Shown: piece after piece, positions 20,284 through 32,800 of the stretch
How the letters are laid out: the number at the start of each line of letters is the position of its first letter
Position numbering within the stretch: the first letter of the stretch is position 1
Source: Sphaerolaimus hirsutus
Taxonomy: Eukaryota > Nematoda > Chromadorea > Monhysterida > Sphaerolaimidae
Reading direction: 5' to 3'
Assembly: GCA_964036195.1 (NCBI GenBank)
Contig: OZ038456.1
Span: 12,524,001 to 12,588,000, forward strand
DNA length: 64,000 nt
The notes under the pieces: model-generated
What the model saw: only the letters and a program-made list of their open reading frames with translations
Database searches by the model: none
What the model was told of the DNA's origin: nothing
Position numbers and translations under genes: made by a program

Positions 20284-20798
20284 CAGAGTACTGAACTTTT
20301 TAAAAAGTAAACGTAAACGTAAAGTATTTTTATTTTACTCACACTTGAGCACAGAAAACGTAAAGTATTTTATTTTCACTTTTACGCTGCGTAAAAGGTG
20401 AGTAAATTACTTTTTTTCAAGAGAAAACGTAAAAATGAGTATTTTATTCCAGAGAAAACGTAAAAGTGGGTATTTTTTATCACAGATAACGTAGTAGTGA
20501 GTATTTGTCTCCCAAAAATAACGTAAAAATTGGTGTGTTTTTCAATTTTTGCTCTGGAATACATCAAAGATGTGTTTTCCTCTCCTGATAAGTATTTCTT
20601 TGAAAATTGCCCTATGTTTGTCACTTTCTGTCTAACAAAATTACCATTTTCTGTCCCCTCGAAATACGTTTTCTGTACTCGCATACTTTCAAAAAGTATG
20701 GTATTTTTTCGGGAGGAAATGTAAATATATTCACGCAGTACGCGAGTATGCGTATTTATCGAGTAAACGGTAAACGTAAATACGTTTTAACAACTATG
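20284..20798. mobile_element. hAT-like MITE, CAGAGTTG family (copy 2), damaged left TIR
   Basis: The flanking 8-bp duplication CATGCGGC is intact (20276-20283, 20799-20806). The left end reads CAGAGTACTGAAC, having lost GTTGTTAAAAGT relative to copy 1. It is otherwise collinear with 4838-5362. Confidence 0.85.
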
Positions 20799-20933
20799 CA
20801 TGCGGCGAACACACGCGCATGCTCGCGGACACCACACTCGAGTATGAAAACCTACCGTAACCAATATGAATAATGAACCTAAAATTATGCAGTTTTTCAT
20901 CGTAACTATTCCTTTTACCATGGAAAAATTAAT

Positions 20934-21395
20934 GGCTATTTACACAGGTCCCGGCCGGGGACCGGGACCCGGCAAAAAATGATTTTTTTCAAAAATGAAT
21001 AATTGGTGTGTATGGGTTGTTTGCATGTTAATTAGGTGAATTATCACGAAATTAGCATGCACAAAATTTTTGCGAGACGGTGACATGCGCTGATGCAAAT
21101 TTTTTTTGGGGGATGTATAGTTTTTTTCGATTTGTCTCAAATGTGGCATGTGTGTACTCCTTCGTTTACTGAGTACACACATGCCAAAATTCAGACAAAT
21201 CGAAAAAAACTATACACCCCCAAAAAAAATTTGCATCAGCGCATGTCACCGTCTCACAAAAATTTTGTGCATGCTAATTTGGTGATAATTCACCTAATTA
21301 ACATGCAAACAACCCATACACGCCAATTATTCATTTTTGAAAAAAATTATTTTTTGCCGGGTCTCGGTCCCCGGCCGGGACCTGTGTAAATAGCC
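20934..21395. mobile_element. 462-bp foldback element with 9-bp target duplication, haplotype-B-specific
   Basis: The element is a nearly perfect palindrome: each half gives almost the same translation on opposite strands. The ends are GGCTATTTACACAGGTCCCG and its complement. The 9-bp direct repeat AAAATTAAT lies at 20925-20933 and 21396-21404. Copy 1 has the single-copy empty site (around 5494-5502). A 9-bp duplication is usual for Mutator-like elements, so MULE-type mobilisation is a reasonable inference. A 48-bp solo version is at 50277-50324. Confidence 0.93.
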
Positions 21396-21935
21396 AAAAT
21401 TAATTGCGAAATTTATCGGAATTTTTTATTCATTGAATTATGGTAGGGTTCTGGGCAAAGTGTGCGCTCCACTCGGTATGCTTCCGTTACGTAACGTTCC
21501 TCAAGCTGAAACCTGCTGTCGTGGAAAGGAAGGCGCATAGATTTTTCATAGGTGTTTTCGACCAGGTGTCAATCCCAGACTATCTATACTCAGCGGACAG
21601 CACGCTAAGGCTAAGCGTTTTCAAAATGAACCACTCCACATCATTTCATATAACAAAGAAAACACGTTTCAGGAGAAAACAACATTCAACACATCTCGCG
21701 ACTCCGCCTTTTTCTTTTTGAATTTTTTTTGAAAGTGCGTGCATAAGTCTCCCGCTGCCGCGTAATCGTCTAAGGCGTAAGTAATTTTGGACTCTTACGT
21801 TGCGGTCTGCCGAGTATACCAAATTTCGAGTGAAAAAAATTCTCACGCTACGTTTACACTTTAAATGGTACGTGATTGAAAGTTTGAATGTCACTTGACC
21901 AGTAAACTTTTACTCAAACGTTCGCTGAAAATTCC

Positions 21936-22110
21936 CACTGTGGGCCCACACACGCTAGTTGACATCGACACCAAATGTCAACTGGTACCGGTCCCGATTC
22001 AAAGCTTGCTGACGAGTGGACGAACGACGTTCAAACGCAATCTATGAATCAGGAACGGAACCAGTTGACATTTGTGTCGATGTCAACTAGCGTGTGTGGG
22101 GCCTGTCCCA
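21936..22110. repeat. Foldback repeat with about 45-bp arms (copy 2)
   Basis: Counterpart of 6014-6200. The arms CACACACGCTAGTTGACATC and GATGTCAACTAGCGTGTGTG are inverted, with small differences between haplotypes. Confidence 0.65.
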
Positions 22111-22347
22111 CTTGGGATATGTGCGATGTGAGTTAAGTATTGCGTTAGGATGATGCAATTTGGCTTGGCTCTTGCTTATGTAGCTCTTTGTTCCATTCTA
22201 TTTCATGCATGTTGGCGCACTGTTTGTGGGGAGGCCGGAGGAAGCTAATATAAAAATACCATTGAATGTTCAGTCGGTCAAATGAGTTGAGCTTATTTCG
22301 AAGACTCGATGCTGTTGGAAGCTATCCGCATTCCGCGTTCTAAGATA

Positions 22348-23315
22348 CCGCATTTACTCGAATAATTCCCACAAGGAATGATCTTTTCGTCAGACATTTT
22401 TTAGAGGGGGACTATTAGAGGGTGGGGGATTATTCAAGGGGGAATTATGTTTTCATCAGAATTTTCAGTTATGTTTCTATCAATTCATCTCATGATATAC
22501 CGTATTTCCTCGAAATACCCCCCGGGGGGTGATTGTTTCATAGTGGTCCCGAGAGGGGGGGGGTTAAACGAGGGGGGGGGTATTTCGAGGGGGGGGGGTC
22601 ATTGTTTCACAAGAAAATTTTTGAAAACCAAGTACGAAATAGTCGTCTGAAACGTACGCAGACGTCGAAAAATGCAACAAAAACCGCCATTTATAAGGTT
22701 CTGTAGACTAATATTAGTATGTAGATGGTATGTACACTGTTCTAACGTGACACCGACATTGTTTTAACGTGTGTTCTGCACTACGGAGAACACAAACTGC
22801 AGTATTTGTCATGTACGTTCCCTTTACACTCAATTTGGGGGGGGGTATTTCGAGGGGGGGGGTGATTGTTTCATAGTGGTCCCGAGAGGGGGGGGGTCAA
22901 ACGAGGGGGGGGGTATTTCGAGGGGGGGGGTATTTCGAGGAAATACGGTATGCTTTATTACAAAAATACAAAGGCAAAAAGCCAATAAAATTTGTAAAAA
23001 AGTCATACGACATTGTCAAACGATATGTAATAAATATATGATATGATGCCAAAGGCCTGGCGCATTTTCCACCACTGTCTACATTCGTTTTTCGCCCTGT
23101 ACACATTCCATTGCATTTTTTCACACCGGATGTGCATTCACTGAATCATACCAGACACCAGACGCAGCTATTTGCTTGCACTGGCTTAATCATTGTTTTT
23201 TAAGGATATGGGCAGTATTTTTTCTTCCATTGGTAGTGGGGATAATTCTGAGCGGGATTCTCACTCTTCTAACAGTGAGAATTATCCCAGGGGTATTTTT
23301 TGAGTAAATACTCGG
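22348..23315. mobile_element. GAATAATTCCC-type MITE (copy 2) hosting a nested MITE
   Basis: Counterpart of 6423-6950. It starts TA plus CCGCATTTACTCGAATAATT. A 449-bp MITE of another subfamily sits inside at 22500-22948. The right boundary is approximate. Confidence 0.5.
22500..22948. mobile_element. TA MITE, CCGTATTTCCTCGAAATACC subfamily, haplotype-B-specific
   Basis: It is absent from copy 1 near 6553. TA flanks at 22498-22499 and 22949-22950 bracket perfect TIRs. The interior, with CATAGTGGTCCCGAGAGG and long G runs, matches 12195-12652 closely. The same MITE has therefore inserted at different loci in the two haplotypes. Confidence 0.92.
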
Positions 23316-23811
23316 CAGACTTCACATAGTATGGAAACCTAACACAAAACCGCATGAATAATGAGCAAAAATTATACAGTTTTTCGTGATAGTATTTCGT
23401 GTTTACTTATCTGGATTATGATGTTATGGTATCACTCTGTAATCAATTATGAAATAGCTCACAAGATTTTATTCAGTAAATTATGGTATGATTCTGTACA
23501 TACTTTGCGGTCCGCCAAATCTAACAAAAATATCCCTATAAGTAGACAATCCAGTTTATATTAATTTGCACACATTAACAAACTAACGCCATTGCGCTCG
23601 AAGTAGCAATAACGTTGACCATTATAAAGTTATTAGAGATGTCTCCTTCTTTTGCTTGGGAACAAACATGTATCAGTAACAAAATACTCTGTAGGCTTAT
23701 AACACTTGTATTTTTTATTTGCACAGATTCTTCTAGATGCAACACTGAGCTGAAAAAAACAGTCCACATTAATTTCATTCACCAGTCCAGTACTTTTTAA
23801 TTTCACGCACC

Positions 23812-26800
23812 ATGGCCATGGAGGTCACTCATCTGCCGACCGGCCTATCTGCTATCAACTTGCCAGAAATGACACAGCAAAATGCTGGGTCCCTGTTGCA
23901 CGACATCAGTGAGTATCAAAAAATACAAGTTTTTACGAGTTATGTGGAGACTAACGATGGCAAACCCTCTGAAAAAAAAGTATTTAAATTTTTAAGTGTT
24001 TTTTCCAAAATGAATTTTCGAATTTTTCCTCAAATGAATTTTCGAATTTCGAATTTAATTTTCGAATTTTCGAATTTTCGAATCTTTTTGGGCAATTTTC
24101 TAATTTTTTGGGGTAATTTTCGAATTTTTTTACATACTTTTTGAATTTTTTGGAAAAATATTGAATTAGGAGCTTTTTGAAGCTGTTAAGTAGTTATGTT
24201 GAAATAGTTCTGGGTGCTCGGTGCATTACTGTGCATTCTTCAATGTAACCGGGTCTACCGATAGCTGGAATTGTGGGTGGGTGTTATGGGGGGTCCACCA
24301 GACTTTTGTGTCATTCCATTCTGTTGTACATTTGCTGATTATGTAATTGCAAAAATTTTATGCAATTTGACCCTGTATTTATGTGATTTTTATCTATATA
24401 TTTACCATTTATCCTTGAATAAGTCCCCTCAAAAATCACTGACAAAAAATACCCCCCAGAAAAATTTATTTTACATGTTGAAATACTGGGTCAACTTGGC
24501 ATAATGAATTTTTACATCACTAATCCAACCTCAAAAATGGAATCTACAGGTTGTGCAGATCATTTTAAGTATTTCACAGTCCAAATCGGCCAAGAAATGG
24601 CCGAGTTATCAAGCTTCAATGTCAACTAGCCAGATCGGTCATGTAAAGTCAACACCTTTTTATCGACCCCCCTTCTTGGGATTGGGGAACGATTCAAGGA
24701 AACAAAACAATTTGGTTCATGTGTAACAGAATGGGGTGACAGAAAGTCTGGTGGACACACCCTCTAAAATGCCTTCCCCGATTTCAGCCATGGGTCTGCC
24801 ACAGATGCCATTTCAATGTTCATTGACGTTTTTTTTTGTTTCGATAGACTTTTTCTGATGCACCGCGTATCAATTATCGATCGATTTAGCACATCAAATC
24901 TAAGAATGTGTTTGATATCCTTGAATTCCCTGAAAAATTCGAAAACTATTTTCGAATTTATGAATTTTCGAATTTTTTCAAAAAAAAAAATCGATTTTTA
25001 AGTGTTTTTTCCAGTGGTGGAATAAAAATTCGAAAATTCTGAAAAAATTCGAAAATTCGAAAATATTTTCGAATTTTCGAATCTTTTTTTGCCATCGTTA
25101 GTGGAGACACATACAATTTCAAATATTAATTAGCTATTATACTCTGTGGACAGCATCTGACTGACCTGCTGACTGATGTAAAGACCATAGGCAGCACTAA
25201 AATAATAAATAAAATTAGCTCAATAAAATTAGCTAAAAATAGGCATATAACCATGTGTATAGATGAAAATAGTGATTATAAAGGTGAAAATTGTCAAAAT
25301 AGTGCAAATTTTTAGCGATTTTGAGCTTTCACTATCATTTGTACAATACACGCCAGTGAATGTCACAATGTGAGAGTGAATTTTCTGCTTGTGACACCAA
25401 AAATTCCGCTTGTGACATTCACAAGCACACAAGCACTAACGCCGCCTATGGTAAAGAAGCCCTGTGCCCAATACAACACAAAATTGATGTATTTTTGTAA
25501 ACTCCTCACACACACCCCATCAACAAATTGATCAATCAACAATCATAACATCAACCAAAAATAATCAAAATCGCAGGTAGTGGCGCAGCCGGCAGGGTGC
25601 ATGTGCCAGATTCAGACAGCACAAAGGTGTCCATAATTGGTCTCGGCACTGTTGGGGCCGCGTGTGCCTATGCATTGCTACAGCCAACTGGCCATGGCAC
25701 CCCAACATGCACGGAAATGGCACTGGTCGATTGTAACAAAGATAAATTGAAGGGGGAACTGATGGATCTTCAGCATGGGCTGGCTTTTGGAGCACACTGC
25801 AGGGTTCTCGCTGATACAGGTATGCTCTGTTTTAGTGTCAGTAAAAACTTTTAAAATCGATTTATTTAGACAGTTTAATAGGCAATTACCTCAAAATACC
25901 CCCCTTGAATTACCCTTTCGAAATACCCTCAGGTATGAGCCAGGCTGTCTGCTGGTTAAACGCATTGCTTGTGAGATGCATTTCACTAGCGGCCGGCCTG
26001 GTATGAGCAACCCATGTAAAAATACCACCTGTACTGTAAAATATAACCTGTTTGGACACATTTATTACCAGATCTGGGCATGTAAAAGCCTATTCTTTAC
26101 TAAGAACCTTCACAAAAATTTCTGGTAAAATGATAACCCCCTCTAAATGCCCCGTCCCCGAATTACCCCCTTCAAATAAGTCTCATCCTCGAAATTAGCC
26201 CCTCAAAAGTTGCTGGCGAAATAATCAACCCCTTGGTGGAGTATTTCAAGGAAATACGATATTTACACATAAAGACATATCGACTTTAGTTTAGTCTCTG
26301 CCATTGACAATTTATTTTTAGGTAAATACACGAACAAAGTTCCTATTATTAGGTAACAATATATGAGGCGTCCAATTCTAAAAGTCGACAAGTCCAAAAT
26401 AAGAAAATTTTGAGTTAGGCCCGGAAACGTTATCTGGGGCTACTTCTACACATTTTTCATCATTTTCCATACATTTTTTGACCTCACATGCCCATATGGC
26501 AAAGTGCCAAATACGACATTTTTGGGGAAAAATGCAAAAAGTTTGGGCAAGAAGTCACTAACGATGGCAAACCTCCCAGAAAAAAGTATTCAAATTTTTA
26601 AGTGTTTTTTCTAAAATGAATTTTCGAATTTTCGAATTTTTTCCCAAATTAATTTTCGAATTTCGAATTTAATTTTCGAATTTTTGAATTTTCAAATCTT
26701 TTTTGGCAATTTTCGAATTTTTTTAGAAAAACATTGAATTTGAAGCTTAAAACATGGTATTTGGACTGTTTTCATGTTTCGAGCCCCTTTTAGCCTTAAT

Positions 26801-29800
26801 TTCACTATAAGTGAAGCATGACATGACAATTTCACTTCACTTTAACATGACAAATGGTAGAAACATTTATGTGGATCAGTTAGCACCATTTTCACTGGGG
26901 CAGAATGCTTTCCAAAAAACGTTTGTGCAACTGCCCCTCGGAAGACCCGCAAGCGATTTTTTTGATGGACCGGCGTCTGTATCCGCGGAAGTAGAGCGCC
27001 GCGGTTCTAATTGTTTGGGCGGCCCCCTGCATTCCTAAATAGATGTCATAAATATATGGAGTCCGCCGCTGCCGCTGCGGATGCCATTTCAATGTTTTTT
27101 AATGTTTTTTTTCGTTACATTAGACTATTTCAGACCCACCGCATATCAATTGTTGCTTTATTCAGTACGCTGAACTTAAGATAGCTTTTTGTCACCTTGA
27201 ATTCCCTGAAAAATTCGAAAACTATTTTCGAATTTTTGAATTTTCGAATTTTCGAATTTTTTAAAAAATAAATCGATTTTTAAGTGTTTTTTCCAGGGGT
27301 GGAATAAAAATTCGAAAATTATGAAAAAATTCGAAAATTCGAAAATATTTTCGAATTTTCGAATATTTTTTTGCCATCGTTAGAAGTCACCAAGTCCACC
27401 TGGTTTTGGGCTAAAAGGCGACAAGTCCATCCTCCGCTTCCTTTTTTTATGGGAAAAAACGCAAGAAATGTGATAAGTCCACTATGGAAACCGATTTCTA
27501 AAAGCCGACAAGTCCATACTTTTCCCATAAGGCAGCCTCGGCTTCCCTGGGAACAAAAATGTTCTCGCGTGCAGGAAGGCGACAAGTCCATTTCCCTCCC
27601 CGAAACAGTTTTGCTCTGACCGAATGGAATTTTATGGACACCCCATTTTTCACATATACGTTGAGGGTAGGGGCTGAAAATTTGACACTTTATTGTCAAC
27701 ATATGGAACTTTATGAAAAGCATGAGAGAGCCAAATTGGACATGCACCACGGGCCTGGAATTGGATCGGGAACTTAAAATGCGATTTACTCAAAATCACA
27801 TTTTGTGGACTTGTCGACTTTTAGAATTAGACGCCTCATATGTATTATTTCTTTGCAGATTACGCAGTTACAGCTCACAGCAAAGTGTGCATCATCACAG
27901 CCGGGGCAAGGCGCCGTGATGTGAATCAATCCAGGTTAGAAAAATACGCGTGACGACTAAAAAAAACACTACACTCGCAACAGGAGTTTGCTTCCGAAAC
28001 TCGATAACTCAATGTTTTTCAGTTTTGTGAAAACTGCATTTGAAACTTTGAGAGTGGCCTGAGCGGGTACACTTTGAGTGACAACCCTTTGAGTACTTTT
28101 TGAAAAGCCAACGAATTTCTCTACATTTTCCCTATTTACAATCCTCTGGTTGGCAAATATGGCTAGAAAGTGGGGTCCATTTTACTGTTATTACAGCACA
28201 AATTTAACTAGCTAAATTTTATATCGAGTTTCGGATGCAAACTTCATTTTTGTATGGAGATTTAGCTATTTCCCTTTAAATTTTTAACGAGTTTTGGATG
28301 ATTAGTTTTTTCAATGGAGATATCGAGTTTCCAGAGTTGTACAAATACTGGTATTTTTGGAAAACGTAAACGTAAACGTAAATACCTTTTCCAAATCAAA
28401 AGTATAAATACTAAAACGTAAGGTATTTTCAAAATACCGGGGAAAACGTAAAATAAAACGTAAACGTAAAAATTACATCAAGTGCTTATGCTATCAGAGA
28501 ATACAAAAACACAATGTTTTTTACAACATTATGGATGTTCATATGATCTCCATCAACATTTTCTGCTTAAATACCTGTATTTTATATATATTTAGAATAA
28601 TGGGATCGGGATATTGAATTGGGATTTGAGTTGACATTTTGCATCATTGTCAACTACTGGGTGTATGGCCATAAGGTGCCAATTCCGTAACAGGAGAAGT
28701 AAAAAAAATTATGAGTGAGAAGTATGGCAAGTTGAATGGCAGGTAAAAATTTAAAGAAAAGTAAATTTTTAAGTTAAATGGGGAGGTAAAAGACAAATGG
28801 TCAGTCATGAGAAAACACTAAAAATGTTTTGACTGTTTATTCGCATTGCAGTTCTCCCTCACAAAAATACTTTCCTTCAACTTTTTACTTTTCACTTGCA
28901 AATTGGTGTTTGAGTTCTCCAATTGCGGAATTCAAACTCTTCAACATTAGAACATGTTGAACTCATCATAATACACTACATTTGTCAAACAATATGGTTC
29001 TGTGTAGAATATTTTTTTACGTTTTCTCTGGTACCCGGGTAATTGTGCCAGGAAAACGTAACAAAACGTAACGGTATTTTTGGAAAGCGTAAACGTAAAC
29101 GTAAGTATAAATACCCGAATAACCGGGTATTTCGGGTAAACGTAAATACGTTTTCGCAACTCTGCGAGTTTCGAGTTAAAAATATCAGATATTTATGGAG
29201 TTATCGAGTTTCGATTGAAAATTCACCATTTTGATGGTGGAGTTATCGAGTTTCGGATGAACTTTTACATTTTTTTAAAAATCGGTGTCTCTGTATCTCG
29301 TGAATGGTGTTATATATTGAGCTGATTGTTTTCCTATCATATACAGATATGTACGCTTATATAAGATCCACACCTAACTCAATTTTTTCACTTTGGTCAT
29401 TATCGAGTTACGGAAATATCCTAAATTGCCACGTTCCGCACTCACAATTAAACACGCAATACTCAGGTCAGAGCTGATCCAAACCAACGTGGCCGCATTC
29501 AAGGAAATCATCCCCAACATTCTCAAGCACTCCAAAAATCCCATCATCCTAGTGGTGTCCAATCCAGTTGACCCACTCACATATGTAGCGTGGAAATTGT
29601 CTGGGCTGCCGGCGGGCCAAGTTATGGGCTCTGGCACTAATCTAGACTCTGCTCGTTTTCGATTCGCTTTATCGCAGCGATTGGGAATCGCGCCGGATTC
29701 CGTGCACGCTTGGATCGTGGGCGAGCACGGAGAAAAAAGTGGTGTGTTTGTGGGTGGTTCCTCGCAGAGTTGTTAAAAGTACTGAACTTTTTTCAAAGTA

Positions 29801-32800
29801 TACGTCAACGTAAAGTATTTATTTTTTACTCACCCCTTGAGTACAGAAAACGTTAAGTAAATTTTTTTACTTTTACTCATGAGTAAACGTGAGTTAACTT
29901 AACATACTTTTCCCCACAGAAAACGTAAATGTGGGTACTTTTGAAAAATGTCGCCAAAATTTTCGAGAAATGTCGCTCAGAATCACTCATTTTCATAACT
30001 TTTTGTCTATTTTACCCACTTTTTGACTATATATTTGGTACTATACCCATTTTCGACTAGTTTCCCATATTTTAAGCACATTTTCTCCCGTTACTCCCTT
30101 TGCTTTTAAAAACCTATAAAAAAAGGTTTTAAAATACGTTTTCTGTACTCAAGTACTTTCAAAAAGTATACGTAAAAGCGAGTAAATACCAGAACTTTTT
30201 TCAGAGGAAACGTAAACGTATTTACTCTGTACTCGAGTATACATATTTATCGAGTAAATGTAAATACGTTTTAACAACTATGGTTCCTCGTTTCAAGTAC
30301 CGTATATACTAGAATAAAGCCCCCGGGTGTTAATATTTTTTAGAAGTTTTGAGGGGGGTTATTCAAGGGGGATGTTATTCAGCTAAAATTTGTGTTATCT
30401 CCATCCATATCATTCAAATATACATTGTGGATACACATGTAAATTAACCAGAGGGCGGGGGACTTATTCAAGTAGGGATTATTCGATGGGGTATTCAATT
30501 GGGGAGTTATTTTATTCTCACCGGCCAACGGGAGGAGTTATTCAAGGGGGGTGTTATTCAAGAGGGTCTTATACAAGGATATTTAGTTATTAAACTGAAG
30601 TGTACTTTCATCATGATAATTTCTGTCACGAACATTCATTTTAATATAAGGCGCCAAATTCTTTAGCTAGAAATCGACACTACTCTCGCAGTGGCAGTGT
30701 GGTCGGGTGCCAATATCGCCGGTGTTCCACTGAAACAGCTACATCCAACGGTGGGCACTGAACAAGATGAACAACAGTGGGACAAAGTGCACACTGGAGT
30801 TATTCGGTGGTAGGCAGTTTTGAGGGTTCCAAATTCATTGATGAATCAAAAAATTAGAATCTCCATCAAAAAAGTCTCACAAAAATGTATCATGTGAACA
30901 ATATGTCCAGATTTGGAAACCATAAAAACATTTTTCCAACTACCGTATTTCCTCGAAATACCCCCCTCCCTTGAATTAACCCCCTTCCCCCTCGGAATAC
31001 CGCAGGTGTTTTTGAGCTGAGGAAAAAATAACCCCCCTCGAAATACCCCCATCTTGACTGATATACATCATGTATACAATGTACATTATGTATTTATTGA
31101 GGTCAAATCTCATCGCACCTATATACGTAAAGTAATTTGTATAGCTATCTACATTTGTATGTTTTAATACGTCCCGTTTGGTGACGTTTATTACCAGTTT
31201 TGGGTATGAAAAAGCCCATACTTTACGACGATATTTATGAAAATTTCTGGATAAATAATAATCTGGATAAAAAAACCTCTCTCGAATAACACCCCACCCT
31301 CGAAATACCCCCCACCAAATTTCCACTCTGAATAAAAAAAAATCCTAGGGGTATTTCGAGGAAATACGGTATTCATCAGCACGACAGGATAACCACATAA
31401 GCACATTTCAGTGTCAACGAAGTGATCTCATTGAAAGGCAGCACTTCCTGGGCAATAAGCCTGTCCGTGGCTGATATAGTGAATGCGATTTTGCACAATG
31501 GACACACTGTGCATGCTGTCACTACCAATGCCAAGGTATGCGCTTGAATGAGTTATTTTTTAGAGTGATAGACTACTGTGCAGACTAGTAGATACTTTTC
31601 ACCCATAGAGAAATGGGAGGCTGGGGGTTCCACCACACTTTTGTTTCTTTGAATTTTGTTATGCATTACTCAATTTTGATGCTGTTTGAGTATGTTGGGG
31701 TTTGGGGTTGGGGCTACAACCAAAAAAAAACTTTTCCTCTCAATAACTCCCCCCCACTCCCGAGATGAGGGGGCACTTAAAAACACATGCATCTTGCACG
31801 GCAAATCTGATTGAAGCTCAGTAACTCTGCCATTTCTGGGCGAATTTGTACCAGTCCACACTTCAAATCATGGGGCAACCTCTAGAGTTCACTTTTGATG
31901 TAGGGTTAAACTTAATGATGTCTAAATTTGTTATGCTGATGTGACCCGAGGCCTGTCTCGCAAATTGACAGATGCTTTATTACTCTTGACGCTTGACTTG
32001 ACTCTTGACATTTCTTTTCACTTTTAACTTGATTCTTCACTTTGTCACTTGCGGAACCAGTGAACAAAGTGAAGAGTCTACCTAGTTGAAAGTCAAGAGT
32101 CGAGTCATGTCACTGTCGAGTCATGTCCCTTATACACTGAATGCACTAGCTTGTCAAATTTCCATAAATTGCTCATGTTTATTGCGGTTTATATTTTGGC
32201 TCATATTTAGTAGTGCGTTTATCATCTCACTTACGGTATGTAATGTAAAGGTGCTATTATTGTACGTGTGTTAGCCATGGGACGCTAGGATGGCTTATGT
32301 TGCGGTCCTACGGCCAACGATGGGTAAGTTCTCCAAAAAAAAACACTTTCTGTGTTTTGAGTTTTTCAAAAATGAATACCTGTGTTTTGAGTTTTTTTCT
32401 TGAAAAAAACTTGAGTAACTCTGTTTTTATTTCTGTGTTTTTTGTAAAAACTTGAGTTTTTTGAGTTTTTTCTAAAAAAACTCGAGTTTTTTTCCAAAAA
32501 ATTCAAGTTTTCCCCCCTAAAATTTTTATTTACAGCATTTCGATCTGGAAACAGTGGTTTTCTTATAAAATATTGGTTTTGCACATGTTTTAACCACACA
32601 TAACATTTGTGTATTCATTCAAGTGTCAAAAAAGTCCTTTAAAATGTCCACAATGAGGACATCAACATCACAACACCAGCAACAAAATGCCCAGAAATGA
32701 CAATTTACACAGTTATGAGTTTCCGTGTTTCTGTGTCTCCAAAATTCTTCTGATGTGCACTGTATGGAAGACTACGGAATTGATTTGAACTACAACTATC

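Noticed and set aside
20940-21389. Two ORFs with nearly the same protein on opposite strands
   Set aside because: They are mirror images across the 462-bp palindrome, not genes.
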